Origin: CAZFDT01 sp964518335
GTDB taxonomy: Bacteria; Planctomycetota; Phycisphaerae; Phycisphaerales; Phycisphaeraceae
DNA: 10,500 bases
Assembly: GCA_964518335.1 (NCBI GenBank)
Contig: CAZFDT010000124.1
Coordinates: 1-10,500 of the forward strand
Reading direction: 5' to 3'
In this document: positions 1 to 6,605 of the stretch, one piece after another
Numbering within the stretch: the stretch's first letter is position 1
How the letters are laid out: each line of letters starts with the position of its first letter
Translations under genes and position numbers: made by a program
The notes under the pieces: generated by a model
Told to the model about the DNA's origin: nothing
Database searches by the model: none
The model's input: the letters and a program-made list of their open reading frames with translations, nothing else

Positions 1-210
1 GTACTTGCCGCAGGCGCACTCGTAGTCCCGCTCGGGCCCGAAGATGCGCTCGCAGAAGAGGCCGTCCTTCTCGGGGCGGTAGGTGCGGTAGTTGATGGTC
101 TCGGGCTTCTTGACCTCGCCGAAGCTCCACGACCGGATGTCGTTGGGCGACGCGAGACAGATCTTCACCGAGCCGTAGTCGTTAACGCGATCGTAAAAGC
201 CTTCAGCCAT
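1..210 (-). CDS. rpoC: DNA-directed RNA polymerase subunit beta' (N-terminal part, runs off the left edge)
   Basis: This is the start of the largest catalytic subunit of the bacterial core RNA polymerase, which with beta forms the active-site cleft. Only the first 70 codons are in the window. They contain the family's N-terminal signature: a segment reading SVKICLASPNDIRSWSFGEV (residues 14-33), then PETINYRTYRPEKDGLFCERIFGP and DYECACGKY. The two cysteines of ECACGK (residues 65 and 67) are the first pair of the four that hold the beta' zinc-binding domain. The ATG at 208-210 is supported by an AAGGTG ribosome binding site (218-223) seven bases upstream. It lies 21 bp downstream of a small unrelated gene rather than directly after rpoB, which is unusual for this operon. 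Identity is certain; the catalytic NADFDGD loop lies outside the window. Confidence 0.97.
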   Translation of the reverse strand, partial: MAEGFYDRVNDYGSVKICLASPNDIRSWSFGEVKKPETINYRTYRPEKDGLFCERIFGPERDYECACGKY

Positions 211-217
211 GGTTGGT

Positions 218-223
218 CACCTT
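218..223 (-). promoter_or_regulatory. Shine-Dalgarno site of rpoC
   Basis: On the minus strand these bases read AAGGTG and end seven bases before the rpoC ATG, a good ribosome binding site that fixes the rpoC start. It sits between the two copies of a 7-base direct repeat (TTGGTCA on the plus strand at 213-219 and 222-228), and it is intact despite the two extra genes placed just upstream. Confidence 0.6.
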
Positions 224-231
224 GGTCAAGT

Positions 232-537
232 TCAAACAACGGGAAGCATCGACGTTAGATAAACAGTCCATCGATATCGCTTGTGAATCTGCTCTTGGAC
301 CTCATTGAGGATGTTCAGAAACTCCTGACGTCGAGTGTCCGCCACATACTCGGGTTCAGGCACTACTTGGACGTACCATCGATCATGCTCACGCTCAATG
401 CCATCACTGACGTACATGATGCCGTCCGGAGGGACTATAAGCGAGTAACCGCTGGGCGACCGCTCGCGAAGATACTTTGTGGTAATTGCGCGAACCTGCT
501 TCTTGGTTGGGCGTGATGGTTTGTTCGTCTCGCTCAT
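232..537 (-). CDS. Uncharacterised 101-residue protein, second gene of the rpoB-rpoC cassette
   Basis: I do not recognise this family. The protein has a basic N-terminus (residues 6-25, rich in K and R) and a middle that looks beta-stranded (GYSLIVPPDGI, then WYVQVVPEPEYV at 54-65). A probable helix follows (about 68-85, RRQEFLNILNEVQEQIHKRY), then a hydrophobic tail WTVYLTSMLPVV. No signal peptide or clear membrane segment is seen. Its ATG overlaps the stop of the upstream HEPN-like gene (ATGA at 534-537), and a GGGAG site (545-549) lies seven bases upstream, so translational coupling is likely. Being fixed downstream of a HEPN gene, it may act as that protein's partner or antitoxin. It does not show the nucleotidyltransferase motif (GS then DxD) of the common MntA partner. 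Its base composition (about 47-53% GC in stretches counted) is lower than that of rpoB. Function unknown; the coding call itself is solid. Confidence 0.75.
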   Translation of the reverse strand: MSETNKPSRPTKKQVRAITTKYLRERSPSGYSLIVPPDGIMYVSDGIEREHDRWYVQVVPEPEYVADTRRQEFLNILNEVQEQIHKRYRWTVYLTSMLPVV

Positions 538-914
538 GCACGAACTCCCAGAATGCCCGATATAACTGATGCGGCAACAAGTGAGTTGCGCGCCATTTCG
601 GCATCAACGATTCGGCTTGGGCGATAATCCGCATCCAGACGATTCTCATACAGGAGGTTCATCGCCGCTTTCATCCGACGTTTCTGATGAGCGCGAAACT
701 TTCCTATGTTCTGCTGGATCATCTCGCGGAGGCCTTGATGGGAAGGCCCTTCTCGCTGATCCGAAAACGCCAAGCCACGATCCGACAACACTTGCGCCAC
801 CGCGGCATATGCCGCAAAGTATGATCGGCTCACGCTGCTGCGATGACAGGCGTCCCGCAAAGCAGTCTGAGCGACTCTAAACGACTCACGACTCATCTCG
901 GCCCACGTCGTCAT
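534..914 (-). CDS. HEPN-domain-like protein, first gene of the rpoB-rpoC cassette
   Basis: A 126-residue, all-helical, probably cytosolic protein. The segment SVSRSYFAAYAAVAQVL (residues 27-43) matches the characteristic helix of small HEPN proteins (SRaYYAafhaaralL). PSHQGLREMI (57-66) and LYENRLDADYRPS (88-100) match the later parts of that family, including the conserved R...ADY stretch (R92, Y97). HEPN proteins are commonly RNases or RNA-binding toxins paired with a small partner. Here the RxxxxH RNase motif is not visible: no histidine follows R92, so activity is uncertain. The gene begins 16 bp after the rpoB stop with only a weak G-rich ribosome site, and it overlaps the next gene by four bases. 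Its GC content (about 50-52% in two 60-base samples) is far below that of rpoB, which suggests acquisition by transfer. The family call rests on motif resemblance only; other four-helix folds are possible. Confidence 0.72.
   Translation of the reverse strand: MTTWAEMSRESFRVAQTALRDACHRSSVSRSYFAAYAAVAQVLSDRGLAFSDQREGPSHQGLREMIQQNIGKFRAHQKRRMKAAMNLLYENRLDADYRPSRIVDAEMARNSLVAASVISGILGVRA
545..549 (-). promoter_or_regulatory. Shine-Dalgarno site of the 101-residue protein gene
   Basis: The minus strand reads GGGAG seven bases before the ATG at 535-537. It lies inside the last codons of the HEPN-like gene. Together with the ATGA stop/start overlap it supports this start and coupled translation of the two cassette genes. 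Confidence 0.5.
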
Positions 915-930
915 CGCTTCTGCCCCCGGA

Positions 931-3900
931 TTACAGGATATTGGCCCCTTCCAACTCGGCCTTCTCCAGCGTGATGTTCAGGCCCAGGCCCTTGATCTCG
1001 TTGCACAGCACGTCGAATGCCACGGGCATGCCCGCTTCCAGCGTGTTGTTGCCTTTGACCATGCTCTCGTAGATCTTGGTGCGGCCCTCGACGTCGTCGC
1101 TCTTGACGGTGAGCAGCTCCTGCAGGATGTAGGCGGCGCCGTACGCCTCTAGCGCCCACACTTCCATTTCGCCGAAACGCTGGCCGCCCGTCCGCGCCTT
1201 GCCACCCAGCGGCTGCTGGGTGATGAGGCTGTACGGCCCGGTCGCGCGGGCGTGAATCTTGTCATCCACCAGGTGGTGGAGCTTGAGCAGGTACATGTAG
1301 CCCACGGTCGTTTTCTGGTCGAAAGCCTCACCGGTGCGGCCGTCGAAGAGCTGCACCTTGCCGCCGGCGGGCATCTTGGCCAAGAGCTCGTTGGCGCCGG
1401 GCGCCTCGTGGCGGTTGGCCAGGTCTTTCTGACGCTCTTCGACGTAACGGTTGGCTTCCTCGATCGCCTCGTGGATCTGTTTCTCGGTCGCCCCGTCGAA
1501 CACCGGGGTCACGGCTTGGAAGCCCAGCACCGCGCACGCCCAGCCTAGATGCGTCTCGAGAATCTGCCCCACGTTCATGCGGCTGGGCACGCCCAGCGGG
1601 TTGAGCAGCACATCGACCGGCGTGCCGTCCTCGAGGAACGGCATGTCCTCGACGGGCACGATGCGGGCGATCACGCCCTTGTTGCCGTGACGACCGGCCA
1701 TCTTGTCGCCCACGGAGAGCGGACGCTTCGTGGCCAGGTACACCTTGACCATCTCCAGCACGCCCGAGGGCAACTCGTCGCCGCGCTTCATGTGCGCCAG
1801 ACGACGCTGCTTCTCCTTGCGCACCGCCTCGATGCGGGGCCAGAACTGGCCGTGGATCTGTTCGGCCTGCTGACGCGCTTCCTTGTTCCCCTTGATCCAC
1901 TTGACCTCAAACGTCTCGATCTGCTCCATCACCACTTCCGTGATGTCGCTGGTGCCGACCTTCTGCTTGGTCGTCGGGTCCACCATCGGCGTACCGGTCA
2001 CTTCATTGATCTGGTCCACCATCTGACGGAACAATTCGGCGGCCCGGTCGTCCATGCTCTGCTCGTACTGGCGCATCTCCTTGCGAAGCTGCTTCTTCTG
2101 CTCGTCGTTAAGGTGCATCCGGCGGCTGAAACGCTTGGCGCCGATCACCACACCCTCGGTGCCTGCGGGCACTTCCAGCGAGTCGTTCTTCACATCCTCG
2201 CCGGCCCGGCCGAAGATCGCGTGCAACAGCTTCTCCTCGGGCGTCAGCTCGCTCTTGCTCTTGGGGCTGACCTTGCCCACGAGAATGTCGCCGGGCTTCA
2301 CGAACGCGCCGATGCGGATCACACCCATCTCGTCCAGCATCGACAGCATCTTCTCGCTGACGTTGGGGATGTCGCGGGTGAACTCCTCGCGGCCGAGCTT
2401 GGTCTCGCGGATCTCGACGTCGAACTCCTCGATGTGGATCGAGGTGAACACGTCGTCCTTGACCAGGCGTTCGCTGATGACGATGGCGTCCTCGAAGTTG
2501 TAACCGTCGAAGGTGTTGAACGCCACGAGCACGTTCTTGCCCAGCGCCAGTTCGCCCTTGAGGGTCGCGGCGCCGTCGGCGATGATCTGGCCCTTCTTGA
2601 CCTTCTCGCCCAGGCGGACGATCGGCTTCTGATTGAGGCAGGTGCGCTCGTTGAGACCGACGAACTTCCGCAGCACGTATTCGTCGGCGTTGTCGATGAC
2701 GATGCTGTTGGCGTCCACGTGCGTGACCGTGCCGCCGTTCTTGGCGGTGACGACCATGCCCGAGTACTTGGGGCAATCCTTTTCGAGTCCCGTGCCCACC
2801 GCCGGCGGCTCAGTGCGGATCAGGGGCACCGCCTGCCGCTGCATGTTCGAGCCCATCAGAGCGCGGTTGGCGTCGTCGTGCTCCAGGAACGGGATCAGCG
2901 CCGCCGACACGCCGACGATCTGCTTGGGGCTGATGTCGATGTAGTGGATCTGCGAGGAATCGACCTGCGCCAGGTCGCCGTCCACGCGGGCCAGCACGTG
3001 GCCCTTGACGAGCTTGCCGTCCTCGTCGATGGCGTCCGTCGGACCCAGCGTGAGCTTCATTTCCTCGTCGGCGCGGAGGTATTCGGCCTTGCCGGACACC
3101 TTGCCGCCCTCGACCTTTCGGTACGGCGTCTGGAGGAAGCCGTACTCATCGATGCGGGAGTAGAGTCCCAGCGAGGCGATGAGGCCGATGTTCGTGCCTT
3201 CGGGCGTCTCGATGGGGCAGATGCGGCCGTAGTGCGAGATGTGCACGTCGCGCACCTCGAAGCCCGCGCGCTTGCGGTTGAGGCCGCCGGGGCCCAGTGC
3301 CGACAGGCGACGCTCGTGCGTGAGCATCGACAGCGGATTGGTCTGGTCCACGACCTGCGACAGCTCGCCGCGGCCGAAGAAGTGCTCGATCGCGCTCGAG
3401 ATCGACTTGGAGTTGATCAGGTCGGCGATCTTGGCCAGCTCGTCGGGGTCCTTGACGCTCATGCGCTCCTGCACGGTGCGCCGCATCTTCAGGAAGCCCT
3501 TGCGCATCTCCTCGACCGCCAGCTCGTCGAGCGTGCGCAGCCGACGGTTGCCCAGGTGGTCGATGTCGTCCACGTGGGCCTTGTTGCGGTTGCTGCGCAG
3601 GTCCAGGATGTACTTGATGACGTTGAGGAAGTCCTCGGCCCGGATCTTCATCTCCGTCTCGGGCGTGTTGAGGTCGAACTTGCGGTTGATGCGGAAGCGG
3701 CCGACCTTGCCCAGGCGGTAGCGGTTCTCGTCGAAGAACTTCTCGGCGAACAGATCGCGGGCCTTGCTCACCTGCGGCGGGTTGCCCGGACGCAGGCGGG
3801 CGTACAGCGACAGCAGCGCCTGCTCGTGCTCGCTGACGTTCATCCCGTCGAACGCCTCGTTCTTCTCGTCGGCGATGGTGTTAAGGATCAGCGGGTCCGA

Positions 3901-4719
3901 CAGGTGCTGGATCACCTCGACCGTCTTCAGCGGGGAGGCGATGACCTTGTCGATCTTGTCGCCGATGGCGTGGCCTGTGGCGACCAGTTCCTCGCCCGTG
4001 TCGGTGTCGATGATCGGGCTGACCACGACCATGTCGGGCTTGAGCTTGGCCACCGGAACCGACTCGACCTCGTAGAAGGTGCGGATGAGCTTCTCGGTGG
4101 TCGAGTATTTCTCATCGATAGCGCGGAGGAACGTGGTGCAGGGGATCTTCGTGCTCTGATCGATCCGCATCTGGAGGATGTCCTTCTTGGACACTTCCAG
4201 CTCGATCCACGAGCCGCGCTCGGGGATGATGCGGGCCGAGTGCAGAGGCCGGTCGGCCTCGGCGCTGGCGATCGAGAAGTCCACGCCGGGCGAGCGGTGG
4301 AGCTGGTTGACGATCACGCGCTCGGCGCCGTTGATGATGAACTCGCCGCCGCCCATCAGGATCGGGATCTCGCCGAGGTAGATCTCCTCCTCGACGATGT
4401 TGGGGTTGTCCTTGCGGGTGAGGCGCACGCCGACGCGGAACGGCCGACCGTACGTCAGCCGAAGCTGGCGGCACTCGTCGGGCGTGTAGCGCGGCTCGTC
4501 GAGCTTGTAGTACAGATAGTTGAGCCCCATGTTCCCGTCGTAGCTCTCGATCGGAAACACTTCGCGCAGCAGCCCTTCGAGCCCGAGGGGCGGCCGCTTG
4601 TCGTGTTCCAGGTCTCCCTGCAGAAAGCGGTCGTATGCCGCCTGCTGCACTTCGACGAGGTTAGGAACGGATAGCGCATCACCGCGCTTGGAGAAGTCGC
4701 GCACAGTCTTCAGCAGCAT
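931..4719 (-). CDS. rpoB: DNA-directed RNA polymerase subunit beta
   Basis: Second-largest subunit of core RNA polymerase, forming the active-site cleft with beta'; 1262 residues, complete. Diagnostic stretches: the rifampicin region ELSQVVDQTNPLSMLTHERR (residues 451-470), ISHYGRICPIETPEG just after it, FNTFDGYNFEDAIVIS (734-749, with E743/D744 matching E. coli E813/D814), GDKMAGRHGNKG (1004-1015, with the two lysines matching K1065/K1073) and the C-terminal GGQRFGEMEVWALEAYGAAY. It is about 80 residues shorter than the E. coli protein. About 58 of these are lost before residue 456, consistent with a reduced first lineage-specific insertion, while the charged helical insertion before GDKMAG (about 868-998) is retained. 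E. coli F514 and M515 are replaced by V456 and V457. The ATG at 4717-4719 has GAGGT (4725-4729) five bases upstream. It is the first gene of its transcription unit here, with no rplL immediately upstream. Confidence 0.98.
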   Translation of the reverse strand: MLLKTVRDFSKRGDALSVPNLVEVQQAAYDRFLQGDLEHDKRPPLGLEGLLREVFPIESYDGNMGLNYLYYKLDEPRYTPDECRQLRLTYGRPFRVGVRLTRKDNPNIVEEEIYLGEIPILMGGGEFIINGAERVIVNQLHRSPGVDFSIASAEADRPLHSARIIPERGSWIELEVSKKDILQMRIDQSTKIPCTTFLRAIDEKYSTTEKLIRTFYEVESVPVAKLKPDMVVVSPIIDTDTGEELVATGHAIGDKIDKVIASPLKTVEVIQHLSDPLILNTIADEKNEAFDGMNVSEHEQALLSLYARLRPGNPPQVSKARDLFAEKFFDENRYRLGKVGRFRINRKFDLNTPETEMKIRAEDFLNVIKYILDLRSNRNKAHVDDIDHLGNRRLRTLDELAVEEMRKGFLKMRRTVQERMSVKDPDELAKIADLINSKSISSAIEHFFGRGELSQVVDQTNPLSMLTHERRLSALGPGGLNRKRAGFEVRDVHISHYGRICPIETPEGTNIGLIASLGLYSRIDEYGFLQTPYRKVEGGKVSGKAEYLRADEEMKLTLGPTDAIDEDGKLVKGHVLARVDGDLAQVDSSQIHYIDISPKQIVGVSAALIPFLEHDDANRALMGSNMQRQAVPLIRTEPPAVGTGLEKDCPKYSGMVVTAKNGGTVTHVDANSIVIDNADEYVLRKFVGLNERTCLNQKPIVRLGEKVKKGQIIADGAATLKGELALGKNVLVAFNTFDGYNFEDAIVISERLVKDDVFTSIHIEEFDVEIRETKLGREEFTRDIPNVSEKMLSMLDEMGVIRIGAFVKPGDILVGKVSPKSKSELTPEEKLLHAIFGRAGEDVKNDSLEVPAGTEGVVIGAKRFSRRMHLNDEQKKQLRKEMRQYEQSMDDRAAELFRQMVDQINEVTGTPMVDPTTKQKVGTSDITEVVMEQIETFEVKWIKGNKEARQQAEQIHGQFWPRIEAVRKEKQRRLAHMKRGDELPSGVLEMVKVYLATKRPLSVGDKMAGRHGNKGVIARIVPVEDMPFLEDGTPVDVLLNPLGVPSRMNVGQILETHLGWACAVLGFQAVTPVFDGATEKQIHEAIEEANRYVEERQKDLANRHEAPGANELLAKMPAGGKVQLFDGRTGEAFDQKTTVGYMYLLKLHHLVDDKIHARATGPYSLITQQPLGGKARTGGQRFGEMEVWALEAYGAAYILQELLTVKSDDVEGRTKIYESMVKGNNTLEAGMPVAFDVLCNEIKGLGLNITLEKAELEGANIL

Positions 4720-4763
4720 CGATGACCTCGAGTAGCAGATGCGGACGCTGGGATGGAATCGGC

Positions 4764-4794
4764 GTTGTAGGGTCCCCTAATAGCCCTGCCTCAA
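4764..4794 (-). promoter_or_regulatory. Possible sigma70-type promoter of rpoB
   Basis: On the minus strand TTGAGG (4794-4789) is followed after 19 bases by TACAAC (4769-4764); each matches four of six consensus bases. Transcription would begin near 4757 and leave a leader of about 38 bases. The spacing is longer than optimal and the region is GC-rich, so this is only a candidate. Confidence 0.22.
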
Positions 4795-4878
4795 CCGCGA
4801 ACGGATGAGTGTAGGCAATTCGTTGACGCTCTGCAAGTGGCCTGCCGCCATCGGGCGCGATTTTTGCTCCCGGCCCCT

Positions 4879-4905
4879 CCGGCCGACCGCCCGGTGGTGG
4901 GCCGG
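4879..4905. repeat. GC-rich inverted repeat in the divergent intergenic region
   Basis: The left arm CCGGCCGACC (4879-4888) pairs with the right arm GGTGGGCCGG (4896-4905) with one mismatch, around a 7-base loop. It ends 26 bases before the plus-strand ATG at 4932. No T-run follows on either strand, so it is not a standard intrinsic terminator. It could be an operator or simply a by-product of GC-rich sequence. Confidence 0.4.
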
Positions 4906-4931
4906 CCCCCGCTACGGTATCCTCTGCCGCC

Positions 4932-6587
4932 ATGGTCAGTGCCGCCGCCGCGTCGCCTGTTGCACGCCTCCACCTGCTGATCGCCGTCGCGCTGGCCGGG
5001 CTGGTGGGGCTGGGCTACATCATCGCCACCGAGCAGGTGTGGGACGAGTGGTTCATCACCTTTCGTTATAGCCGCAACCTCGTGTCGGGGCAGGGTTTGG
5101 TGTATGCGTCGGCGGCCGACGCGGCGGATATCGGGGGGGCCACGGCCTCCGAACGGCGGGTGCAGGGCTATACGTCGCCGCTGGGTGTGCTCATCGCGGC
5201 GGTCGGCGATTCGGCGAGCTCGGGGCCGTCCCACCATGCGGGCCTGTGGACGACACGGCTGGTCAGTGTGACCGCCTTGGCCGCCGCCGCGATGTGCCTG
5301 GCCGGCCTGCTGCGACAACGCACGCTCACCGATGCCTGGGCGCCGCTGGTCGCCTGCGTGCTCATGGTCGCCGACGCCAAGACCATCGCCTTCTCAGGCA
5401 ACGGCCAACCCGTGGCGCTGCTGGTGCTGGGTGTCCTTCTCATGCTCACCGGCCTGGCTGGCGTCGGCCGCTGGAGCCTGCATGCTGTCGCAGCCGGGAT
5501 CGCCCTGCTGGCCTACGCAGACACCAACGGCCTGATCTGGATCGCCACCGTCGCCGCCGCGGCGATCGCGCGGCCGATGCTCGATCGTGCCGCGACCCTG
5601 CGCGTCGTCGTGCCGGCCGCGATCATCGGACTGGCGATCTATCTCCCTTGGCTCATCGGGTCATGGGTTTACTACGGCCAGCCGATCCCGCACGCCATCA
5701 CCGCCGCGGCAGGCGCCCACGTCCTGGTCGATCAGGTCGCTTTGCTCGCTCCGATTCGACAGGCCGCGGCCGTCTTCGCGCCCGCGTTCGCCTACATGGG
5801 CGGCTGGCCGGCGTGGGTCCCGGTCTGCAGCGTGGTCCTCTCGCTGCTGGCCATCGCCCTCGCCTTCGCCCCCAGTGCCGATCGGCTGGCCCGCACCGCG
5901 TCGCTGGCGTTCGTCCTCGGGCTGGCGGCGCTCACACTGATCGAGCTTCGCAACGGCATGGTGCAGCCGGGCAGCTATCCCCCCGTCGCGGTGCTGGGCC
6001 TGGTCGCGCTCGCCGCCGGCTTGCCGGGCATCATCGATCGCCTGCCCCTGCGGCTGCGACCCGCGCTGTGGCTGCGCACGCTGCAGGCGGCGGCGATCAT
6101 CTGCCTCCTGGCCATGTCGGCGATGAGCTGGGTGCAGGCCGCGGTCGTCCAGCGCGAGATCGCCGACAAGGTGCGTCGCAACGTCGGTCTGTGGCTCAAA
6201 GAGAACGTACAGCCCGGCCAGATCGTCCTGGTCGAGACCGCCGGCGCCATCGCCCACTACAGCGATGCCCACGTGCTCGACTGGCCGGGGACCGTCAGCC
6301 CGCGCATCGTGGCGCTGCGCGGCGGCAACAAGCGGCGATTCCTCGATGTCGCCGCCGAGCTGCAGCCCCACTGGCTCATCCTGCGCACGCCCCAGATCAA
6401 CGTCGCCGAGCTGATCCCCGCCATCCGCCAGAACTACACGCCCCGCCACATCGCGTCGGCCATGAGCGAACTGAACCTCTACGACCGCCTGCCCGGCAGC
6501 GGCTACGTCGCCGGCCACGCCACCTACCTCGTCTTCGAGCGCACCCCCGGCGCCGCCCCGCCGATGCCTCTGCCCCAGACGCCATGA
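4932..6587 (+). CDS. GT-C family membrane glycosyltransferase
   Basis: A 551-residue polytopic inner-membrane protein, probably using a polyprenyl-phosphate sugar on the outer face of the membrane. After a first membrane segment (about 13-33) comes VWDEWFITFRYSRNLVSGQG (36-55), corresponding to the DDAyItfRYarNla.G.G motif of this GT-C group, with acidic D38/E39 in the position of its catalytic pair. QGYTSPLGVLIA (78-89) matches the group's EGYTsPLW block, FSGNGQP (154-160) its SGmEtp block, and YYGQPIPHAI (247-256) its YG.plPNt block. Several membrane helices follow to about residue 400. A soluble, probably periplasmic C-terminal domain (about 411-540; WLKENVQPGQIVLVETAGAI) is typical of the group. 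AYADTNGLIW (194-203) stands where relatives often have a charged RPDG. The acceptor is unknown. First gene of a four-gene unit; the next begins 18 bp on. Confidence 0.8.
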   Translation: MVSAAAASPVARLHLLIAVALAGLVGLGYIIATEQVWDEWFITFRYSRNLVSGQGLVYASAADAADIGGATASERRVQGYTSPLGVLIAAVGDSASSGPSHHAGLWTTRLVSVTALAAAAMCLAGLLRQRTLTDAWAPLVACVLMVADAKTIAFSGNGQPVALLVLGVLLMLTGLAGVGRWSLHAVAAGIALLAYADTNGLIWIATVAAAAIARPMLDRAATLRVVVPAAIIGLAIYLPWLIGSWVYYGQPIPHAITAAAGAHVLVDQVALLAPIRQAAAVFAPAFAYMGGWPAWVPVCSVVLSLLAIALAFAPSADRLARTASLAFVLGLAALTLIELRNGMVQPGSYPPVAVLGLVALAAGLPGIIDRLPLRLRPALWLRTLQAAAIICLLAMSAMSWVQAAVVQREIADKVRRNVGLWLKENVQPGQIVLVETAGAIAHYSDAHVLDWPGTVSPRIVALRGGNKRRFLDVAAELQPHWLILRTPQINVAELIPAIRQNYTPRHIASAMSELNLYDRLPGSGYVAGHATYLVFERTPGAAPPMPLPQTP

Positions 6588-6590
6588 CCC

Positions 6591-6595
6591 AGGAG
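6591..6595 (+). promoter_or_regulatory. Shine-Dalgarno site that sets the GTG start of the SDR gene
   Basis: AGGAG lies ten bases before the GTG at 6606. It decides that start, because the nearby ATG at 6584 is in another frame and the Rossmann signature begins only a few residues after the GTG. Confidence 0.55.
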
Positions 6596-6605
6596 CCGTG
6601 CTGCA

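Larger units (their letters stand above)
4720..4931. promoter_or_regulatory. Divergent intergenic region between rpoB and the glycan operon
   Basis: These 212 bp must carry the upstream signals for both the rpoB-rpoC unit (minus) and the glycosyltransferase operon (plus), since neither has another gene directly behind it. Visible contents are the rpoB ribosome site, a weak sigma70-like candidate for rpoB, and a GC-rich dyad closer to the plus-strand gene. On the plus side TATCCT (4918-4923) and TACGGT (4913-4918) resemble -10 elements 8-14 bases before the ATG at 4932, but no -35 partner fits and no Shine-Dalgarno is seen. A very short or absent leader is therefore possible. No convincing small gene was found. 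Confidence 0.5.

Noticed and set aside
232..914. Classical MntA/HepT toxin-antitoxin pair
   Set aside because: The partner protein has no nucleotidyltransferase motif and the HEPN-like protein lacks a visible RxxxxH, so the specific name is not justified.
1549..4674. Open reading frame of about 1041 codons on the plus strand, antisense to rpoB
   Set aside because: It runs exactly opposite an unmistakable rpoB in a GC-rich region. The translation is a repetitive L/V/H/D/R-rich sequence with no family motifs, as expected of a shadow frame.
4840..4866. T-run at 4861-4865 as an intrinsic terminator
   Set aside because: The bases before it form no convincing stem and no plus-strand gene lies upstream that would need it.
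6584..6605. ATG at 6584 overlapping the GT-C stop as start of the next gene
   Set aside because: It is in a different frame from the SDR. The GTG at 6606 has AGGAG upstream and leads directly into the Rossmann motif.
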